Part shown: positions 45,566 to 53,703 of the stretch, piece after piece | Layout: every line of letters begins with the position of its first letter | Numbering within the stretch: position 1 is the stretch's first letter | Origin: Burkholderia stabilis | Lineage (GTDB): Bacteria; Pseudomonadota; Gammaproteobacteria; Burkholderiales; Burkholderiaceae | Assembly: GCF_001742165.1 (NCBI RefSeq) | Contig: NZ_CP016443.1 | Span: 2,852,001-2,916,000, forward strand | Length of the DNA stretch: 64,000 nt | Direction of reading: 5' to 3' | Notes under the pieces: model-generated | The model's database searches: none | Seen by the model: the letters and a program-made list of their open reading frames with translations, nothing else | Told to the model about the DNA's origin: nothing | Made by a program: the position numbers and the translations under genes

Positions 45566-46597
45566 ATGAGCTTCTGGGACTTCACCCGGAGTCCGGCCAG
45601 CGCCCGGCTGCTGGTCGATTTCGGCGACGAACGCGGCGTGCCGCACGCCACCTTGCTGGCCGGCACGGGGCTCGCGAATGCGCAGCTCGACGATCCGAAG
45701 GTCGAGGTGACGGCCGCGCAGGAGCTGCGGCTGACCGGCAACCTGCTGCGCGCGCTCGGGCGCACGCCGGGCCTCGGCTTCGAGATCGGCCTGCGTTATC
45801 ACTTCTCCGCGTACGGCGTGTGGGGTTACGGGCTGATCGCGAGCGCGACCGCGCGCGACGCGCTGGCGCTCGCGATGCGCTTCCTGCCGCTCACGTATGC
45901 GTTCACCGTCATCACGTACCGCGAGGAAGCCGGGACGGGCGTGCTCAACTTCGGCGCGCCGGAACTCGACGGCGGCCTGAGCCGGTTTCTCGTCGAACGC
46001 GACATGACGGCCGCGGCCGTGCTGCTGCAGGAAATCGGCGGCGACGATTTCGCGCTGTCGCGCCTCACGCTGCAGGCCGCGCGCGCGCCGTCGCAGCCGG
46101 TGCCGCGCATCGCCGGCGCCGAGCCGGTGTTCTCGGCGCGCGCGAACAGCCTCGCATTCGATCGCGCGTTTCTCGAGCGGCCGCTGCCGCATGCGAATCC
46201 GCTGACGGTGTCGATGTGCGAGCAGATGTGCGGCCAGCTCGTCGAAGCGCGGCGCGCGCGCGTGGGCACGTCGGAGATGGTACGCCAGTACCTGGGCGCG
46301 ACGCCCGGCACCGCGCCGTTCTCGCTCGAGGACATGGCGCGGCTGATGAACACGAGCCCGCGCACCCTCAAGCGCCGGCTGCAGGAAGAGGGCACGACGT
46401 TTCGGGCGCTGCTCGCGCAGGCGCGCGGCGCGATGGCCGAAACGCTGCTCGGCGATGCGCACCTGTCGCTCGCGGAAGTGGCCGAGCGGCTCGGCTTCAG
46501 CGACCTGTCGAGTTTCTCGCAGGCCTTCAAGCGCTGGTACGGCGTGCCGCCGGGCGCGTATCGCAGCGCGGCGCTGCGTGAGGCGGAGCGTTCGTGA
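45566..46597 (+). CDS. AraC-family transcriptional regulator (OruR/AlkR-like)
   Basis: 343 residues from ATG 45566 (MSFWDFTRSPASARLLVDF). The N-terminal effector domain is the arabinose-binding-like type found in OruR, ArgR and alkane-gene activators. The C-terminal double helix-turn-helix (about 240-335) reads FSLEDMARLMNTSPRTLKRRLQEEG, then LAEVAERLGFSDLSSFSQAFKRWYG. It is divergent from the GMC/monooxygenase operon across 263 bp, so it is the likely activator. Relatives sense medium-chain alkanes, alcohols or ornithine. Confidence 0.9.
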   Translation: MSFWDFTRSPASARLLVDFGDERGVPHATLLAGTGLANAQLDDPKVEVTAAQELRLTGNLLRALGRTPGLGFEIGLRYHFSAYGVWGYGLIASATARDALALAMRFLPLTYAFTVITYREEAGTGVLNFGAPELDGGLSRFLVERDMTAAAVLLQEIGGDDFALSRLTLQAARAPSQPVPRIAGAEPVFSARANSLAFDRAFLERPLPHANPLTVSMCEQMCGQLVEARRARVGTSEMVRQYLGATPGTAPFSLEDMARLMNTSPRTLKRRLQEEGTTFRALLAQARGAMAETLLGDAHLSLAEVAERLGFSDLSSFSQAFKRWYGVPPGAYRSAALREAERS

Positions 46598-46733
46598 GTC
46601 ACGGCTCGGCGTCGTGTTTTTCCGAGGACGCGGGCGTGATGCTGCGTTGCCTGCGCGACTGCGATATCGTTTGAATCCGCGTCCGGATTCGCACGCGCAT
46701 TCCAGACGGCATTCACTTCACGAGAGAACCCGC

Positions 46734-47243
46734 ATGATCACGCTTCGCCCGATGACCGAGGACGATTTTCCGCGTTTCTGGCCGACCTATCGCGCCATCG
46801 TCGCCGCGCAGGAAACCTATGCATTCGATCCCGCACCCACGCCCGAATCCGCGCGCGCGCTGTGGCTCGACGCGCCGCTTTGCACGTGGGTCGCGGAAGA
46901 GGACGGCGTGCTGCTCGGCTCGTACTACCTGAAGGCGAACGCAGCCGGGCCCGGCAGTCACGTGAGCAATTGCGGCTACATGGTGAGTGACGCTGCGCGC
47001 GGGCGCGGCGTCGCGCGCCTGATGTGCGAGCACTCGCAGCAGGTCGCGCGCGAGCGCGGTTTTCTCGCGATGCAGTTCAATTCGGTGGTCGCGACGAACG
47101 AAGTGGCGGTCGCGCTGTGGCAGAAGCTCGGCTTCGACATCGTCGGTCGCTTGCCGCGCGCGTACTGTCACGCGCGGCTGGGGTTCGTCGATTGCCTCGT
47201 GATGTTCAAGTGGCTCGGCGGCACGCCTGCCGCCGAAGCCTGA
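46734..47243 (+). CDS. GNAT family N-acetyltransferase
   Basis: 169 residues from ATG 46734 (MITLRPMTEDDFPRFWPTY). The GNAT core has GYMVSDAARGRGVARLMCEHS (acetyl-CoA pyrophosphate loop RGRGVA) and NEVAVALWQKLGFDIVGRLP. The substrate is unknown; such proteins modify amino acids, small amines or peptides. It converges on the M29-like gene with 16 bp between stops, so it is not in its operon, though the proximity is noted. Confidence 0.88.
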   Translation: MITLRPMTEDDFPRFWPTYRAIVAAQETYAFDPAPTPESARALWLDAPLCTWVAEEDGVLLGSYYLKANAAGPGSHVSNCGYMVSDAARGRGVARLMCEHSQQVARERGFLAMQFNSVVATNEVAVALWQKLGFDIVGRLPRAYCHARLGFVDCLVMFKWLGGTPAAEA

Positions 47244-47259
47244 GCACGCAGCCGTTTCG

Positions 47260-48213
47260 TCAGACGGCGAACGCGCCGTCGAACACGATCCGCTCGTCGA
47301 GCGCGAGCGTGCCGCGCGCGAAGATCAGGTCGAGATGGTGGCTGCCGTTTTCGCCGCCGCCGAGCCCGAGATGCAGGCCCGGGTGGCGCTCCTCGAAGCC
47401 CGCGTTGCGGCCGTACAGGCCGCGGATGCCGAGGTTCGTGCCGATGCCGAATTCCTCGATTCGCCGATGATTCGCGTGGCGGTCGAGATAGGTCGCGAAG
47501 TCGCGCCGGAAGCCGGCGTCGTCGCTGTCGAAATCGACGATCGTGCTGCCTTCGACATGCAGCGTCGCGAGCCGCTCGGCCACCTTGTACTTGATCGCGA
47601 ACGGCACGGTGCCGAGAAACGTGCCGCTGAACACGACCGAGCCATGCAGGTCGGTCACGTGCGTCGCGATCTCGCCGGGCACGACGTCGAGATTGCCCAT
47701 GCCGTCCACGCTGGTCCATTTCTGGTCGGGCGCGAGCGAGCCGGTCAGCGTGTTGCCGGCTTCGTCGATGAAATGGATGTGCGATGCGTGCGCGGCCGCG
47801 TCGATCAGCCGGCCGTTGCGTGCCGCGATGTCGTCGAGCGATTCGGCGAACGCTTCGTCGAGGTGCGGGCCGTAATCCTTGAACAGTACCGACTTGCTCC
47901 AGTGCTCGACGATCGCGGGGCGGATCGCGGCGAGGAACGGCGGCCCGCTCGGCGACGGCGTCGGCAGGCACGACGAGTCGTACAGCAGCACGAACAGGTC
48001 GGCGCGATCGAGCGCGGCGGCGATATCGGCGGGCGGGGTGCTTTCGAGGCAGAGGGTGGTCGCGTCGAGCGAATCGGGCAGGGCGGAAAATGCGCGCAAC
48101 GCGGTGTCGCGGTTGCGGGTGTCATAGCCGACCAGCAGTTTTCCCGACTCGCCGCGCGCAAGCTTGTCGCGCAGCGCCGGGTGAAAGCCGAGCGCGCGGT
48201 GCAGGTTCAGCAT
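47260..48213 (-). CDS. M29 aminopeptidase / dihydroxypyridine dioxygenase-like metalloenzyme
   Basis: 317 residues from ATG 48213, preceded by GGAG. The C-terminal half shows the metal-ligand pattern of the AmpS/AmpT (M29) and NicX superfamily: Glu in VPGEIATHV, Glu in EFGIGTNLGI, His in LHLGLGGGENGS and His-x-Asp in HHLDLIF. It is shorter than typical M29 peptidases (about 370-410), losing part of the N-terminal domain. Candidate reactions are removal of N-terminal residues from a peptide or extradiol cleavage of a heteroaromatic ring. It is the second gene of an operon whose first gene is a 40-residue peptide, which favours a peptide substrate. That is inference. Confidence 0.8.
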   Translation of the reverse strand: MLNLHRALGFHPALRDKLARGESGKLLVGYDTRNRDTALRAFSALPDSLDATTLCLESTPPADIAAALDRADLFVLLYDSSCLPTPSPSGPPFLAAIRPAIVEHWSKSVLFKDYGPHLDEAFAESLDDIAARNGRLIDAAAHASHIHFIDEAGNTLTGSLAPDQKWTSVDGMGNLDVVPGEIATHVTDLHGSVVFSGTFLGTVPFAIKYKVAERLATLHVEGSTIVDFDSDDAGFRRDFATYLDRHANHRRIEEFGIGTNLGIRGLYGRNAGFEERHPGLHLGLGGGENGSHHLDLIFARGTLALDERIVFDGAFAV

Positions 48214-48230
48214 GCGTGTCTCCGGAAACG

Positions 48231-48253
48231 GCGGAAGGGCCGTGCCCTTCCGC
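48231..48253. terminator. Intercistronic hairpin (attenuator-like) between peptide and M29-like gene
   Basis: A perfect 10-bp stem (GCGGAAGGGC at 48231-48240, complement at 48244-48253) with a 3-nt loop lies in the 57-bp gap between the peptide stop and the metalloenzyme start. No T-tract follows on the minus strand, so it is more likely a partial terminator or mRNA-stabilising hairpin that leaves more peptide message than enzyme message. Confidence 0.6.
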
Positions 48254-48270
48254 GAGAACGGGTGGCCCGC

Positions 48271-48393
48271 TCAGACCGGCCAGAGCGCGGTGCCGAACGG
48301 CACCACGGCGTCCTCGACCATCATGTCGACGGCTTCGGGGTGCGTGTCTTCCTGCATCCAGTCAAGCAACTCGATCTGCTGGGTTTCCTGCAT
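48271..48393 (-). CDS. 40-residue acidic peptide, candidate precursor/signal peptide
   Basis: Begins at ATG 48393, with AGGAGA at ideal spacing. The product starts MQETQQIELLDWMQEDTHPE and ends in PFGTALWPV. The first two-thirds is acidic and predicted helical, like a leader region. The last 10 or so residues are uncharged and hydrophobic, like a core. A good sigma70-type promoter and a structured leader precede it, and a hairpin separates it from the M29-like gene. This layout is that of RiPP precursor genes or regulatory peptides, but I recognise no family. Alternatives are a leader peptide for attenuation or a small structural subunit of the enzyme. Confidence 0.6.
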   Translation of the reverse strand: MQETQQIELLDWMQEDTHPEAVDMMVEDAVVPFGTALWPV

Positions 48394-48436
48394 GTCAATT
48401 CTCCTGTGGTGAACATGAGTGATTCAACATGAAAGC

Positions 48437-48525
48437 GCGGCAAGGAAAGTGCCGCTGCCCGCCCGGCATTTTGTGAATGCCGGACGAGTGGCGTCGATAT
48501 TAGTCTGATGATTTGGCGAAGGCAA
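48437..48525 (-). promoter_or_regulatory. Promoter and structured 5' leader of the peptide operon
   Basis: On the minus strand TTGCCT (48525-48520) and TAATAT (48502-48497) are separated by exactly 17 bp, giving a predicted start near 48490 and a leader of about 97 nt. The leader holds two perfect hairpins: CCGGCATT-N5-AATGCCGG at 48463-48483 and GCGGCA-N7-TGCCGC at 48437-48455. They could regulate translation, bind a ligand, or, as DNA dyads, bind the Lrp-type protein encoded just upstream. Confidence 0.5.
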
Positions 48526-48640
48526 TGCACTGCAAGGTTTTTAGCCGCGCGGCGCTAAACACCGGATTTTCGCGATCGGGTGCGGCAAAGAAGGCAGACG
48601 ACACGGATCGCGCGGTGCCCCGAAGCGGCAGTGACGTGCA

Positions 48641-49096
48641 TCAACCGAGCAGCGCTTTCCCGAGCGGCTTGACCGGCTCGGACCGGAGCACCAGCGAAGT
48701 CGTGACCGCGCCGAAGCGGGCAATCGCGTCGACGATGGTTTCCAGTTGCTCCGGTGTCGGCACCCGTACCTTCAGCAGGAAACAATCCTCGCCGGTCATG
48801 CGGTGGACTTCGATCACATGCGGCATGTCGGCGAACGCGTTCAGTGCGGGCTTGATGTGTTCGTGCGTCGTTCGCAGACGGATGATGGCCATCATCCCCA
48901 ATCCCAGTGCCGCCGGATCGATCCGCGCGCCATAGCCGGTGATGATGCCGCGCTCTTCCAGGCGTTTGACGCGCTCCGACGTCGCGGGCTGCGACAGCCC
49001 GATCTGCCGGCCCACTTCGGAGAGCGGCATCCGTGCGTTGTCCTGCAGCGCTTCGAGGATGGCGATATCCAGGCGATCGAGCTCTCCGTTCGACAT
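48641..49096 (-). CDS. Lrp/AsnC-family transcriptional regulator
   Basis: 151 residues from ATG 49096 (MSNGELDRLDIAILEALQD). The helix-turn-helix near 20-55 is LSEVGRQIGLSQPATSERV, and the RAM ligand domain follows (GMMAIIRLRTTHEHIKPAL, GEDCFLLKVRVPTPEQLE). It lies upstream of the peptide/M29-like operon on the same strand, separated by 247 bp with its own promoter region, and head-to-head with the small hydrolase. A target on either side is plausible. Confidence 0.9.
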   Translation of the reverse strand: MSNGELDRLDIAILEALQDNARMPLSEVGRQIGLSQPATSERVKRLEERGIITGYGARIDPAALGLGMMAIIRLRTTHEHIKPALNAFADMPHVIEVHRMTGEDCFLLKVRVPTPEQLETIVDAIARFGAVTTSLVLRSEPVKPLGKALLG

Positions 49097-49213
49097 TGCC
49101 GATCTCCTGTTCCGTTAAGTCATCGGCATTTTGTCTCAATAACCGATGACTTGCCATTCCGGGCGTGTTTCCTGCAGGTCAGACTGCGAACTCCTGTGTT
49201 CATGGAGGCGAGG

Positions 49214-49759
49214 ATGGAACAAACGATTGTCGTCGTGCCGGGTATCGGCAACTCGGAAGCGGATCATTGGCAGAGTCACTGGGAGGGGACGCTTCCCGGC
49301 GCCACGCGCATTGCGCCGGCTTCATGGGACGTGCCCGACCTGACCGACTGGATGGCGGCGCTGGACGAGGCCGTCGCGAAAGCCGCGACGCCGCCGCTGG
49401 TGATCTGTCATTCGCTCGGTTGCCTGTTGTTCGCGCATTGGCATGCCGCGTCGACGCGCAGCGTGCGCGGTGCGTTTCTCGTCGCGGTGCCCGATCCGGG
49501 CGGCCCGCATTTTCCCATCGCCGCCAGGGCGTTCGCGAATTTGCCGACCGGTGATTTCGACGGCCTGCCGGTTCTGGCGATCGCCAGTTCGGATGATCCG
49601 TACGACCCGGCGGGGCGGGGGATTGCATGGGCCACGGCGTACGGCGCGACGCCGCTTCTGCTCGGCGCGCGCGGCCATCTGAATGCGGGTGCCGGGTTGG
49701 GGGAATGGCGCGAAGGCGGCGCGTTGCTCACGGCCTTTACCGCTGGATTGCGCCGATAG
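49214..49759 (+). CDS. RBBP9/YdeN-family alpha/beta hydrolase
   Basis: 181 residues from ATG 49214, directly after GGAGGCGAGG. The family opening is IVVVPGIGNSEADHWQSHWE. The nucleophile Ser is in VICHSLGCLLFAHW near 68, Asp in SSDDPYDPAGRG near 125, and His in LGARGHLNAGAGLGEW near 155, so the catalytic triad is complete. These small serine hydrolases act on unknown ester or peptide substrates. Transcribed away from the Lrp gene. Confidence 0.9.
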   Translation: MEQTIVVVPGIGNSEADHWQSHWEGTLPGATRIAPASWDVPDLTDWMAALDEAVAKAATPPLVICHSLGCLLFAHWHAASTRSVRGAFLVAVPDPGGPHFPIAARAFANLPTGDFDGLPVLAIASSDDPYDPAGRGIAWATAYGATPLLLGARGHLNAGAGLGEWREGGALLTAFTAGLRR

Positions 49760-50035
49760 CGCACGCAAGCGCGCCGACATGTTCCCGGGCTTTTCGTCAC
49801 CGCATGGAAGAACCGGAAGCGGTCGCGATCGTCGCCGGATTCCGGTTGCCGGAGCATGCCGCCGGGACGAGCGGTCAAGTATGATCGCTCGACGGCGCCG
49901 TCAGCCTCGGCAATCGGGATTGACGCTGCCCGGCGTCGGATTCCGCGCCGACGACGCAGCGACCGACGTTCGCGACGTCACGTCGGCACTGCGGATGCGC
50001 GCGTCCTGGCCTCGAACGACAACGGAGACAACCTG

Positions 50036-51286
50036 ATGCCCACAGCGCCGCAACCGGAGCGTGCCGGCCCATCGCGGCCGGACGCCGGTGCAACGGACCC
50101 CGGCCGCATGGCCGCGTGGCGGCTGGCGATCTGCCTGTCGTTCGGCAGCGCGATCGCGCTCGGCCTCGCACGTTTTTCATATGCGCTGCTGCTGCCGCCG
50201 ATGAAGGCCGATCTCGGCTGGACGTTCGCGCAGGCCGGCGCGCTGAACACGGCGAACGCGGCCGGCTACCTGATCGGCGCGCTCGCCTTTCCGCTTCTGT
50301 CGCGGCACTGGCGCACGGGCACGCTGCTGGCGGCCGGCTGCGCATTGACCGCGTTGCTGATGGCCGCATGCGGACTCACGTCGGGCATGCACGCGTTGCT
50401 CGTCGAGCGGCTCGCGACGGGCGTCGGCAGCGCGCTGATCTTCATCAGCGGCGGCGTGCTCGCCGCGCGGCTCGCGTCGGCGTCGCCGCGCGATGCGGGG
50501 CTGCTGCTCGGCCTCTATTACGGCGGCACGGGGTGGGGCATCGTCGCATCGTCGCTGCTCGTGCCCGCGACGCTCATGCAACGCGCACACGGCTGGCAGC
50601 CCGCGTGGTTTGCACTCGCGCTGGCATGCGTGCTGTTTTCGGCAGTGGCCGTGTCGGCCGCGCGGCGCATCGAGCACGAGCACGCGGCGCAAGCCGCGCC
50701 GCGCGACGGTGCGGTATCGGCCGTCACCGCGAGCCCGGCGCGCTTCGCGCTCGCGCTGGCCGGCTACGGGCTGTTCGGCGTCGGTTATATCGGCTACATG
50801 ACGTTCATTGTCGCGCTGCTGCGCGGCGCGGGGATGAGCGGCACGGTGGTGTCGGCGTTCTACGTGATGCTCGGTGTCGCGACCGTCGTGTCGGCGCGGT
50901 TGTGGTCGACACTGCTCGACCGGATGCGCGGCGGCCAGGCACTGGCCGTGCTCAACGCGTTGCTCGGCGTCGCGACGCTGATGCCCGCGATGTTCGTGCA
51001 TCCTGCCGCCGCGTTCGTGTCGGGCGTGCTGTTCGGCGCGACGTTCCTGTCGGCGGTTGCATCGACGACCGCCTTCGTGCGGCACAACCTGCCGCCCGAC
51101 GGCTGGGCGAAAGGGATCAGCGCGTTCACGACGGTCTTCGCGTTCGGCCAGATTGCCGGGCCGGTCGCGATCGGCTGGGTGTCGGACAGCGCGGGGCTCG
51201 CGCGCGGGCTCGTGTATTCCGCACTGACGCTGTTCGCGGGCGCCGCGCTCGCGGCCGGGCAGCGCGCGTTGCGGGCCGCGGCGTAA
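50036..51286 (+). CDS. MFS transporter, YbfB/YjiJ family
   Basis: 416 residues from ATG 50036, with CGGAGA upstream. Helix 1 contains GSAIALGLARFSYALLLPPMKADLGWTFAQAGALNTANAAGYLIGAL, the recognisable YbfB/YjiJ opening. Twelve helices in two halves are seen, with a charged mid-loop (AARRIEHEHAAQAAPRD). The substrate is unknown. The gene converges on iacG with 12 bp between stops, so it is probably not part of the indole-acetate cluster despite the proximity. Confidence 0.88.
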   Translation: MPTAPQPERAGPSRPDAGATDPGRMAAWRLAICLSFGSAIALGLARFSYALLLPPMKADLGWTFAQAGALNTANAAGYLIGALAFPLLSRHWRTGTLLAAGCALTALLMAACGLTSGMHALLVERLATGVGSALIFISGGVLAARLASASPRDAGLLLGLYYGGTGWGIVASSLLVPATLMQRAHGWQPAWFALALACVLFSAVAVSAARRIEHEHAAQAAPRDGAVSAVTASPARFALALAGYGLFGVGYIGYMTFIVALLRGAGMSGTVVSAFYVMLGVATVVSARLWSTLLDRMRGGQALAVLNALLGVATLMPAMFVHPAAAFVSGVLFGATFLSAVASTTAFVRHNLPPDGWAKGISAFTTVFAFGQIAGPVAIGWVSDSAGLARGLVYSALTLFAGAALAAGQRALRAAA

Positions 51287-51298
51287 TCGGGCGAACGC

Positions 51299-51853
51299 TC
51301 AGCGCACGCACGCCGTGCGCGAGACGCGATGAAACGCGCGGCTGAAGTAGATGAGGCTGTCGCCGTCGTCGCGCACGCGGATCGACGTCGCCTCGATGAA
51401 CATCACCGAATGCGAGCCGACTTCCTTCATCTCGGCGATCGTGCCCTGCAGGCTCGCGAGCGCGTCGCGCAGCACGGGCACGTCCTGTTCGCCGCGATCC
51501 CAAACGGGCAGGTCGAAACGCCGTTCCATCGGCAGATCAGTGAGCCCCGCGAAATGCCGCGCGAGCAGTTCGTGCTCGGCCGGCAGCACGTTGATGCAGA
51601 CATGGCGGTTGCGCTCGAAGGTCGCGTGCATCGCGCTCGACCGGTTCAGGCACACGAGCAGCGTCGGCGGCGCGTCGGTGACGGAACAGACGGCGCTCGC
51701 GGTGATCCCGCAGCGGCCGTGCGGCCCGGCGGTGGTGATCACGTTGACGGCCGCGCCGAGGTGGGCCATCGCTTGCCGGAAAGCCTTCTGCGCGTCGGTC
51801 GGCTCGACGCGCGCCGGTCGCGGGATAGCGGTCGTGGAGGACGTGGGGGACAT
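51299..51853 (-). CDS. iacG: Flavin reductase of indole-3-acetate degradation
   Basis: 184 residues from ATG 51853, with CAGGAG upstream. HpaC/RutF-like FMN-binding split barrel: FRQAMAHLGAAVNVITTAG, GITASAVCSVTDAPPTLLVCLN, HSVMFIEATSIRV. It supplies reduced flavin to a partner monooxygenase, which in the iac pathway is IacA. The assignment rests on fold and on the clustered iacE, H, I, B, A, C, D and F genes. It stands apart from iacE, with a response regulator gene between them on the other strand. Confidence 0.82.
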   Translation of the reverse strand: MSPTSSTTAIPRPARVEPTDAQKAFRQAMAHLGAAVNVITTAGPHGRCGITASAVCSVTDAPPTLLVCLNRSSAMHATFERNRHVCINVLPAEHELLARHFAGLTDLPMERRFDLPVWDRGEQDVPVLRDALASLQGTIAEMKEVGSHSVMFIEATSIRVRDDGDSLIYFSRAFHRVSRTACVR

Positions 51854-52201
51854 GGGCGCTCCTGAGTGGACATGAGCGGCGATCGTGCGCTGCCGGTGCA
51901 GCACGCGAACGTCGACGATGGCCTAGCGTACGTCGCGAAAAAGCGGGCGACCATTCGCACGATTGACGCCGGAGATGGCGTTCTCGCCAACGCGTCTAAA
52001 GGTTCTACCTAGATGCGTCGCGCATCGTGCAAAAAAAGCGCGATTGCACGGACGTGCAGCGCGTAAAAGGGTGTTCAGCGGGTTTTCGGCTCGTTATGAT
52101 GTGCCGCACACGCCCGGCGAACGACGCGCGCCCCGAGCCGGCAACCGGCCCCTCGCGCGGCGCGTGCGATACCCATACCGATATTGAACGAGACACCCCC
52201 G
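51854..52201. promoter_or_regulatory. Divergent control region of iacG and response regulator, with dyad
   Basis: 348 bp without a supported ORF. At 51992-52016, GCGTCTA and TAGATGC flank AAGGTTCTACC, whose core AGGT-TCT-ACCT is a perfect palindrome. The block CTAAAG...AGATGCG recurs in the iacA/kinase divergent region at 57223-57243. A further hairpin-like GATGCG-TCG-CGCATC overlaps its right edge. This is a candidate site for the FixJ-like regulator. Confidence 0.5.
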
Positions 52202-52834
52202 ATGACGTCACCCGCACCGATCGTATACATCGTCGACGACGACAGCGGGATGCGCACGTCGCTCGCGTGGTTGCTCGAATCGGTCGGCATCGTGTCCGAA
52301 GGGTTCGCGAACGCAGCCGACTTTCTCGCGCGCTTCGACGTGAACCTGCCCGCGTGCCTGGTGCTCGACGTGCGGATGCCGGAGAAAAGCGGCTTCGACG
52401 TGCAGGCCGAGCTGAATGCGCGCGGCGCGACGCTGCCGGTGATCTTCGTCAGCGGGCACGGCGACATTCCGATGTCGGTGCGCGCGCTGCAGAACGGCGC
52501 GATCGATTTCGTCGAGAAGCCGTACAACTCGCAGCAGATGCTCGAGCGCGTGCAACGCGCGCTGCGGCTCGCGCAGCAACGGCATGCGGTCGATCAGCGT
52601 CACCGCGAGCTGCGCCAGCGGCTCGATGCGCTGACCGCGCGCGAGAAGGAAGTGCTGCGCGGCGTGGTCGACGGCAAGGGCAGCAAGCAGATCGCATCGG
52701 ACCTGTCGATCAGCGTGAAGACCGTCGACGTGCATCGCGCGAGCATCAAGGAGAAGCTCGGCGCGACGTCGATCGCCGCGCTCGTGCGCGACGTGATGGT
52801 CGTGTGGGGCGACGACGGGGAGTCGTCGCGCTAG
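52202..52834 (+). CDS. FixJ/NarL-type response regulator of the iac cluster
   Basis: 210 residues from ATG 52202. The receiver (1-120) has IVDDDSGMRTSL, phospho-Asp in CLVLDVRMPEKSG near 55 and Lys in VEKPYNSQQM near 105. The LuxR-type helix-turn-helix (about 140-205) reads LTAREKEVLRGVVDGKGSKQIASDLSISVKTVDVHRASIKEKLG. The only unpaired kinase nearby is the PAS kinase at 57.3-58.8 kb, so the two likely form one system, comparable to the two-component regulators reported with iac genes in Paraburkholderia. It is unusually separated from its kinase by five iac genes. Confidence 0.88.
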   Translation: MTSPAPIVYIVDDDSGMRTSLAWLLESVGIVSEGFANAADFLARFDVNLPACLVLDVRMPEKSGFDVQAELNARGATLPVIFVSGHGDIPMSVRALQNGAIDFVEKPYNSQQMLERVQRALRLAQQRHAVDQRHRELRQRLDALTAREKEVLRGVVDGKGSKQIASDLSISVKTVDVHRASIKEKLGATSIAALVRDVMVVWGDDGESSR

Positions 52835-52900
52835 CGATCCTCAGGCGCGTGTCCCGCGCGCGGCACCGGTCGACACCGCGCAGTCGATGCGTGCCGTCGT

Positions 52901-53644
52901 TCAGCGCATGTACAACCCGCCGTTGATGTCCCAGCACGCGCCGTTCGCGAAATGCGCGTCGCCCGACGCGAGCAGCACGGCGGCGTCCGCCACGAAACCG
53001 GCCGACCCGAGCTTGCCGCCCGGCAGGCTCGCGAGCACCTGTCGCAGCTTTTCCGGCGCGACGCTTTCATACACGATCGGCAGATCGAGCGGGCCCGGCG
53101 AGATCGCGTTGACGGTCACGCCCTGCGCGGCGAGATCGCGCGCGAACACCTTGGTCAGCGTCAACGTGCCGCCTTTCGCGGCCGCATAGTGCGCGCCCGT
53201 CGCCGAGCCGCCGTTCTGCCCGGCGAGCGACGCGATGTTGACGATGCGGCCCGCGCCGCGCGTCGCAAAATACTGGCCGAACACCTGGCAGCCGAACAGC
53301 ACGCTGCGCAGGTTCACGTCGATCACCTGATCGAACTGCTCGGCTGTGATCTCCATCGCGGGGACGACCTTCGACGCGCCCGCGTTGTTGACGAGCACGT
53401 CGATCGCGCCCCAGCGCGCGACGAGCGCATCGCGCGCGGCTTCGAAATCGCGTTTCGACGTGACGTCGAGCGGCAGCGCGATCGCGCGTTCGCCGCCGGG
53501 GTCGAGTTCGCGTGCATGCGCATGGATGGCGTCGGCGGCGATGTCGGCCAGCGCGACGCGATAGCCGGCCGCATGAAAGCGTTCGGCGATCACGGCGCCC
53601 AATCCGCGCGCGGCGCCGGTGACGATGACGACTCGGTCTGACAT
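52901..53644 (-). CDS. iacE: Short-chain dehydrogenase of indole-3-acetate degradation
   Basis: 247 residues. The SDR cofactor motif is VTGAARGLGAVIAE, with NNAG at about 90 and the catalytic Tyr and Lys in HYAAAKGG near 155. In the iac pathway IacE acts after IacA in forming dioxindole-3-acetic acid. It is the last gene of the minus-strand iacA-B-I-H-E run, 59 bp after iacH. Assignment depends on cluster context, because SDR sequences alone are not specific. Confidence 0.8.
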   Translation of the reverse strand: MSDRVVIVTGAARGLGAVIAERFHAAGYRVALADIAADAIHAHARELDPGGERAIALPLDVTSKRDFEAARDALVARWGAIDVLVNNAGASKVVPAMEITAEQFDQVIDVNLRSVLFGCQVFGQYFATRGAGRIVNIASLAGQNGGSATGAHYAAAKGGTLTLTKVFARDLAAQGVTVNAISPGPLDLPIVYESVAPEKLRQVLASLPGGKLGSAGFVADAAVLLASGDAHFANGACWDINGGLYMR

Positions 53645-53703
53645 GGTGTGTGATTCCCTGGTTCGCGAACGCGCGCCGGTGGAAGCGGCGCGCGCGTCGT
53701 GGT

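Noticed and set aside
48521..48680. Second peptide gene upstream of the 40-residue ORF
   Set aside because: No start codon with a ribosome site and sensible length was found on the minus strand between the Lrp stop and the promoter.
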